The translations under genes and the position numbers were made by a program. Positions 60,401 through 64,000 of a stretch of DNA of 64,000 bases are shown here, one piece after another. Below the pieces are notes generated by a model. The model was not told the DNA's origin, ran no database searches, and saw nothing but the letters and a program-made list of their open reading frames with translations. This stretch comes from Stenopsyche tienmushanensis (lineage: Eukaryota > Arthropoda > Insecta > Trichoptera > Stenopsychidae): assembly GCA_008973525.1 (NCBI GenBank), contig WACJ01000048.1, positions 992,001 through 1,056,000 of the forward strand, given 5' to 3'. Every line of letters begins with the position of its first letter. Positions within the stretch are counted from its first letter, which is position 1.

Positions 60401-61353
60401 TATCATAAGACAATTTTTTATCTGACTTACTTCTTCATTGAGGTTGTAAGCATCATTTTTGGAATTCTCTTCAGTTTCAACATGTAATTCAATCCAGTCT
60501 CCCACTATTGGTATGAAATTAGACACAACTTTGTCCAAGTGAAATTTTATATTCTTTGGTGAAACTTTAACATTTCGTCCATTTCTTTCTATTACTTGAC
60601 CAACGATAATTTTATTGAATACATTAAATTCAACATCTGTTGGTTCATTTTTATTTAACTCATTATTATTGCCTTGAAGGGATTCAATTTTATACAGAAT
60701 TTTCGCAATATGAGAGTGTTCAGTTATGGCATAGCAGACTAAATCATTAGGTTTCAGTTTAAAACGATGAATAAATTCTTTGCTAAATTGTATATCGCCA
60801 TCTAAAACACCATACTCTTCATAGATTGCTATAACTTTTCCTATAAAAAAAAACATAAGTTTAATATACGGAATATATATTTTCTTTACTATAAATTAAA
60901 TATAAATAATGGATAAGGAAAGTTTGTTGGAAGTGCTTTAAATATTACAAATATATATTTTTTATATTAAAGCATAAGTCGATTGTAAACTACCGAGGAC
61001 TGTAAACTATCACTATTGGTCCATTAATGACATCAAATAGTTTTTGTGCGTCAGGATATCAGTGTTCAACCTTGTAGTAGGGGCAATCAAATAAGAGAGA
61101 GGAAGATAGCAAATTTCGTCTATCAAAAAACACCGCAACGGCCGATCGATTAATAACAATTATTACCTGAGTGTCCTAAATGATTTGTGTGCGAATTAGA
61201 CGTGCTATCATATAAACTCTCTTCATTTTTATTCCTTTCAATTTCTAAATCCTTCAAACAATCATTGAGCCGTCTTTCTTCATTTTCAACAGTTTCATTA
61301 GAAAAAAACGTGTTCCACAATTTTTGTCCGACGTAAAAGGCGTACGGCAACAT
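54430..61353 (-). CDS. armi: Armitage/MOV10L1-type SF1 RNA helicase, five exons
   Basis: Minus-strand exons are 61167-61353, 60431-60840, 59800-59958, 55427-57802 and 54430-54765. Phases join into 1,155 residues (fly Armitage and human MOV10L1 are about 1,190-1,210). The N-terminal 250 residues have a family-typical region with repeated small-barrel-like segments. The UPF1-like helicase core shows Walker A GPPGTGKT at 716-723, DEAG at 855-858 and GDPKQLGP at 883-890. LTHNYRSL follows at 938-945, EEFQGQE at 1066-1072 and NVALTRAQ at 1106-1113. The orthologues unwind RNA and feed precursors into piRNA biogenesis that silences transposons. The unusual N-terminus separates it from plain MOV10, so I prefer Armitage/MOV10L1. 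Introns 3 and 4 carry mariner and Helitron-like remnants. Its ATG lies 48 bases after the stop codon of the upstream gene. Confidence 0.9.
54851..55062 (+). repeat. Helitron-like dimeric repeat, copy 2
   Basis: It starts TCTAATATATAAAAATGAAT and follows copy 1 (1,528) almost base for base through both units. It lies in intron 4 of the Armitage gene. Confidence 0.75.
58113..58500 (+). mobile_element. Mariner transposase remnant in Armitage intron 3
   Basis: Plus-strand fragments in shifting frames read GRPNEVN, a KIHKM-like piece, a KCAAHYI/ILTENLG-like helix-turn-helix, LLTMEQKQHHEDV-like text, and MDET-V-YF-TPETKE. The last is the segment with the first catalytic aspartate of mariner. Many stops. 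Related to the fragment at 33.64-33.78 kb. Confidence 0.75.
58610..58790 (+). repeat. Repeat tail shared with 33.8 kb
   Basis: AAGTAAAATAGATAAATATATA, TTTATGGGTGAGGGGAAG and TTAGCCTCTTGGGGGGCTTCC match 33,805-33,895. In both places it lies downstream of the same mariner piece, so the two may have moved or decayed together. Confidence 0.6.
58830..59060 (-). repeat. Dispersed repeat, shared with 13.1-13.4 kb
   Basis: On the minus strand, CTCTCGGTTAGGAACCGC, GAGATGTCGCTGGGATATCC, CAGTTCCTCACAGGGCATG and GTGTCAGTGGTCTGAAAGGC follow in the same order as in 13,175-13,385 on the plus strand. Confidence 0.65.
59440..59565 (+). mobile_element. Mariner transposase C-terminal scrap
   Basis: In two frames the plus strand reads IRGYFEELD, then EKCIELKANYVEK and a stop. 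This is the typical end of many mariner transposases (YF-LD...KCI-L-G-YVEK). It sits inside a longer unrelated open frame in Armitage intron 3. Confidence 0.6.
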
Positions 61354-61401
61354 GGTGTAAATGAAAAGTAATTTTTAAAAAACGAACGAAAGGATAACGG
61401 T

Positions 61402-61593
61402 TCAGAATTGTCCGTTGGTTTCAAATTGCCATGCTGTGCTGTTGATGTAATCTAATTCCTTTCTCAACGATTGCATTCTTTTTTGATGGGCTTCTTTCTG
61501 CGATTGTGTCAACGACTGTTCAATCTTGTGCTCATATTTGATATGCGTCAGGATTCGCTCGCTCACAGCAGATGAAGATTGCACCGCGGCAGT
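61402..61593 (-). CDS. Last exon of an unidentified small coiled-coil-like protein
   Basis: A minus-strand exon opens after a good acceptor (TTACTTTCCAG) in phase 0. It encodes 63 residues: a Ser-rich start, then Lys/Glu/Gln-rich helical sequence (KYEHKIEQSLTQSQKEAHQK), LRKELDYINSTAWQFE and a stop. I do not recognise the family. The absence of stops, the splice site and the charged heptad-like pattern argue for a real exon rather than a chance frame. Earlier exons were not found in the 2.4 kb to the right, which is full of transposon remnants, so they may lie outside the window. The stop is 48 bases before the Armitage start codon. Confidence 0.55.
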   Translation of the reverse strand, partial: TAAVQSSSAVSERILTHIKYEHKIEQSLTQSQKEAHQKRMQSLRKELDYINSTAWQFETNGQF

Positions 61594-61689
61594 CTGGAAA
61601 GTAAGCATAATTATCTTTCAATATATTATTAATTTATAAGGCAGATCACAAATCTAAATGCTTATGTACAAATAAGTTTGTTTCAATAT

Positions 61690-62290
61690 TGGAAACATGC
61701 AGGAAATACGAAATAATGACTATCTAAAGGTGCCAGATCAGGGCTGTGAATGGGGTGGTTGATGATGTTCCAACCAAATAAATCCAAGAGTTGCTTTGTG
61801 ACGTTGGTTGCATGGGGATGTGTATTATAATGCAACAAGCACACTGCATTCGTTAACATTCCCCTTCTTTTGTTCTGTATCGGCCTGAGTAGTCTTTTTT
61901 TGTGTTTTATAGTATTTATTGTGACAATAATTCAATTAAGAGAATCCCTTTACGGTTCCTAAAGACATGACCATGATAATTCAAGCTGAAACAGCAGTTT
62001 TGAATTTTGTCGCTGATGGTGAGGAGGGATTTCGCCACTGCATTCATTGTCTTTTCGCATCAGGAATTTAGTGGACTACCTACGTTTCATCGCACGTCAC
62101 AATAGAGTCAAGAAATTGTCTGAAGATCTGAAACGGCGCTTTTACTGGATTACACTCCTCACCTCGCCGCTGGCAGAGTCAGAATAAAAACAGTTTACAA
62201 TCGATTGAGACAAATGACCCCGAATTATCTTCCTTGACCTTGAATGAATAGAGCATCCAGAGTGTTAGTACTCTAACTTTGTGGATATGC
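61690..62290 (-). mobile_element. Mariner transposase remnant
   Basis: Minus-strand pieces in shifting frames: IVTCDET near 62,100, VLSA/AKGI-like text near 61,960, LLHYNTHPHATNVTKQLLD near 61,820, and FGWNIINHPIHSPDLAPLDS near 61,740. They cover all three catalytic aspartate blocks of a mariner transposase (HxDN changed to HYNT). Multiple stops; ends not found. Confidence 0.8.
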
Positions 62291-62841
62291 CTCGTAGATA
62301 AACAATAGTCTAATTTACCATACGAAATTGATGAGCAATTAATTCCATCAAAAGCTCGATGCCAATTTACACAATATATGCCAAATAAACCTCATAAATT
62401 TGACAAAAAATTTTGACTAAAAGCTCATCTTAAAATGAAACATATTTGAATTTTTTTTGTCCATCAATTTAACAGGTATTGGTAGAATATGATATTAAAA
62501 AATTCAATAAACCTAGTATTAAATATGAATAGTGATGATTTAAAAGTGCCGTTGAAGTCTGGTCTTCACAAAATAATCAAAGAACTGTTAAGAGAGTTTT
62601 ATTATACATAAATAGATTTGGACAGCATTGGATTATCATCCTCTGTACACATCTTTCTACATATTAAGTACGAGGAAATTTCGCACGTATTTGTTCATAG
62701 TTTTTGATCACTCTGGGCATTGAGAATGTGCTGAATTTAATAAAAATAGTTCCAACAAATCCTCGTAAGATGTACTGGGAAAAAATGTGAAAAAACATGG
62801 TGTAATTCATAAAAATATCCTTAAAACAGCTTTCGTCATCT

Positions 62842-63053
62842 TCTAATATATAAAAATTCATCTCTCTTTGTTCGTATGTAATGCGCTGCCATACCGTTCA
62901 TCAGATTGCAATAAAACTTCATCCATTTATTGCTAAGGATTGCGCGAGTAACATATGCATATTCTAATATATAAAAATCAATGTTTGTTTGTCTATATTT
63001 AATGCGTTTCCATACTGTTCATCCGATTGCGATAAAACTTTGTCAACTTACTA
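62842..63053 (+). repeat. Helitron-like dimeric repeat, copy 3
   Basis: It starts TCTAATATATAAAAATTCAT and has the same two-unit structure as the copies at 1.5 and 54.85 kb. Confidence 0.75.
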
Positions 63054-63099
63054 TTTACAATTGTGGGAATAACACAAGCATAGTAAAAATATTGTATGG

Positions 63100-63965
63100 C
63101 TGCAAATGAAGTTTGGGCTGGTGGGTTTAGGAGAGAAAGGATGCGTGCACAATACGGTAGTTAAGTCAGTCTTTGAGACGAAAGCAAGTGTGCATATGCT
63201 TTTGGATCCCAGCTCTTCAGCTCACGCTACACGTGACCTAAATCAGGAAACCACGTACTGCGTTTCTTTTCAAATAATTATTAAATGCTTATGGCATTGC
63301 AACGCAAAGAATCTGTTCTAATCAGAGTGTTCTCTTACGAGAAGACGCAGCACTTGATAGCGGCTGCAGCTCTACGAACTAGCGCCTTGAGTTAGGGAAT
63401 GCGAACAGGAACATTCTGGATGCGCTGTTACTTCTGGACAGCCCAAATATTGCTCTTTTATATTGCACCCGGAGCTGTAGCATGCTGCTCTGACGAAAGT
63501 GTGCCCATAACTCCCCTGTATACAGAGACGTATAGTTGTCAGGAAAATTTGACGCTTGACGTCACTGCATTTGTAGAAGCATCGCGCCAACATATTCCCA
63601 CAAATGCAGATGGCTCTTCTTTGCTTATTTATGTCGGAATCATCTTTGAGATGCTTGAGATGTTTGAATTCTCGCACTATTATTAGCTGTCTTCCCCTGA
63701 TACATATGAGTGGGACGTAATTCAGGGCCTACCCATATCGAAACACCATCACCCCTGACTTGGATATATTGAAAGTCTGTTTGTAATGGTTTAATCCTTT
63801 CAGACGTCCAACAGCCATGTCATCTGCATATAAGATGTGGTTCAGGCATCTTTCACCTATATGACATCCAATTGCAGTCTCCCTAAGCACCAAGGAGAGA
63901 TAGTCTATATACATGTTGAAGAGATCCGACAACATAGACCCGCCCAATCTCACTCGGTACCTCAC
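63100..63965 (-). mobile_element. Non-LTR retrotransposon reverse transcriptase fragment
   Basis: The minus strand carries LSDLFNMYIDYLS and the reverse transcriptase catalytic box YADDM (near 63,830). Further down are INKQRRAICICGNMLAR, RCFYKCSDVKRQ and YTGHLWAHFR-like text in shifted frames, then a degraded 3' end. This order fits the palm/thumb and C-terminus of a CR1/Jockey-like element. The 5' part would lie beyond the right edge of the window. Confidence 0.8.
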
Positions 63966-64000
63966 ATATTAACACATCTTGACCAAGACGGGTAGTTTAA

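Noticed and set aside
1..64000. CRISPR arrays, rRNA, tRNA or bacterial operon structure
   Set aside because: No regularly spaced direct repeats, no rRNA-like segments and no convincing tRNA cloverleaf were seen; gene structure is clearly animal nuclear.

Overview
The window is a piece of AT-rich nuclear DNA from an animal, almost certainly an insect. The genes have GT-AG introns, animal-type proteins (eIF3e, OGG1, a PIP4P/TMEM55 phosphatase, a MOV10L1/Armitage-type helicase, carbonyl reductase, a HIRIP3-like protein) and a background of mariner, piggyBac, pogo/Tigger, non-LTR and Helitron-like remnants. The PIP4P and Armitage homologues look insect-like. I cannot name the species. No bacterial operons, CRISPR arrays, rRNA or convincing tRNA genes were seen.

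Layout. 0-6.8 kb: a broken carbonyl-reductase copy (minus), a tangle of inverted and dispersed repeats, and a GC-raised patch with no recognisable gene. 6.87-7.71 kb: an intact carbonyl reductase (minus). It is divergent from a 13-exon plus-strand gene at 8.64-26.0 kb, which I reconstruct as a 700-residue HIRIP3-like nuclear protein with AT-hooks. Its large introns hold a piggyBac copy with TTAA-flanked ends, two mariners and several MITE-like repeats. 26-34.9 kb: a long AT-rich stretch that probably begins with a long 3' UTR; it contains hairpins, a TTAA-flanked MITE and a piggyBac-like ORF. 34.9-36.5 kb: OGG1 (minus, six exons). 40.4-46.4 kb: PIP4P/TMEM55 (minus, four exons), with an apparent one-base frameshift in the last exon. 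It is divergent from eIF3e at 47.1-52.1 kb (plus, nine exons). Intron 4 of eIF3e contains an antisense zinc-finger gene and a mariner/retrotransposon chimera. 54.4-61.35 kb: an Armitage/MOV10L1 RNA helicase (minus, five exons). Only 48 bases before its ATG lies the stop codon of another minus-strand gene, of which only the last exon was identified. 61.7-64 kb: mariner, Helitron-like and non-LTR reverse transcriptase remnants.

Most genes are unrelated housekeeping or nuclear functions: base-excision repair, translation initiation, phosphoinositide metabolism, carbonyl reduction and probable histone handling. The exception with a thematic link to its surroundings is the Armitage helicase, whose family acts in piRNA silencing of transposons. 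It sits among, and carries in its introns, several decayed DNA transposons. Exon boundaries were worked out by hand from splice signals, reading-frame continuity and remembered family similarity, not by alignment.
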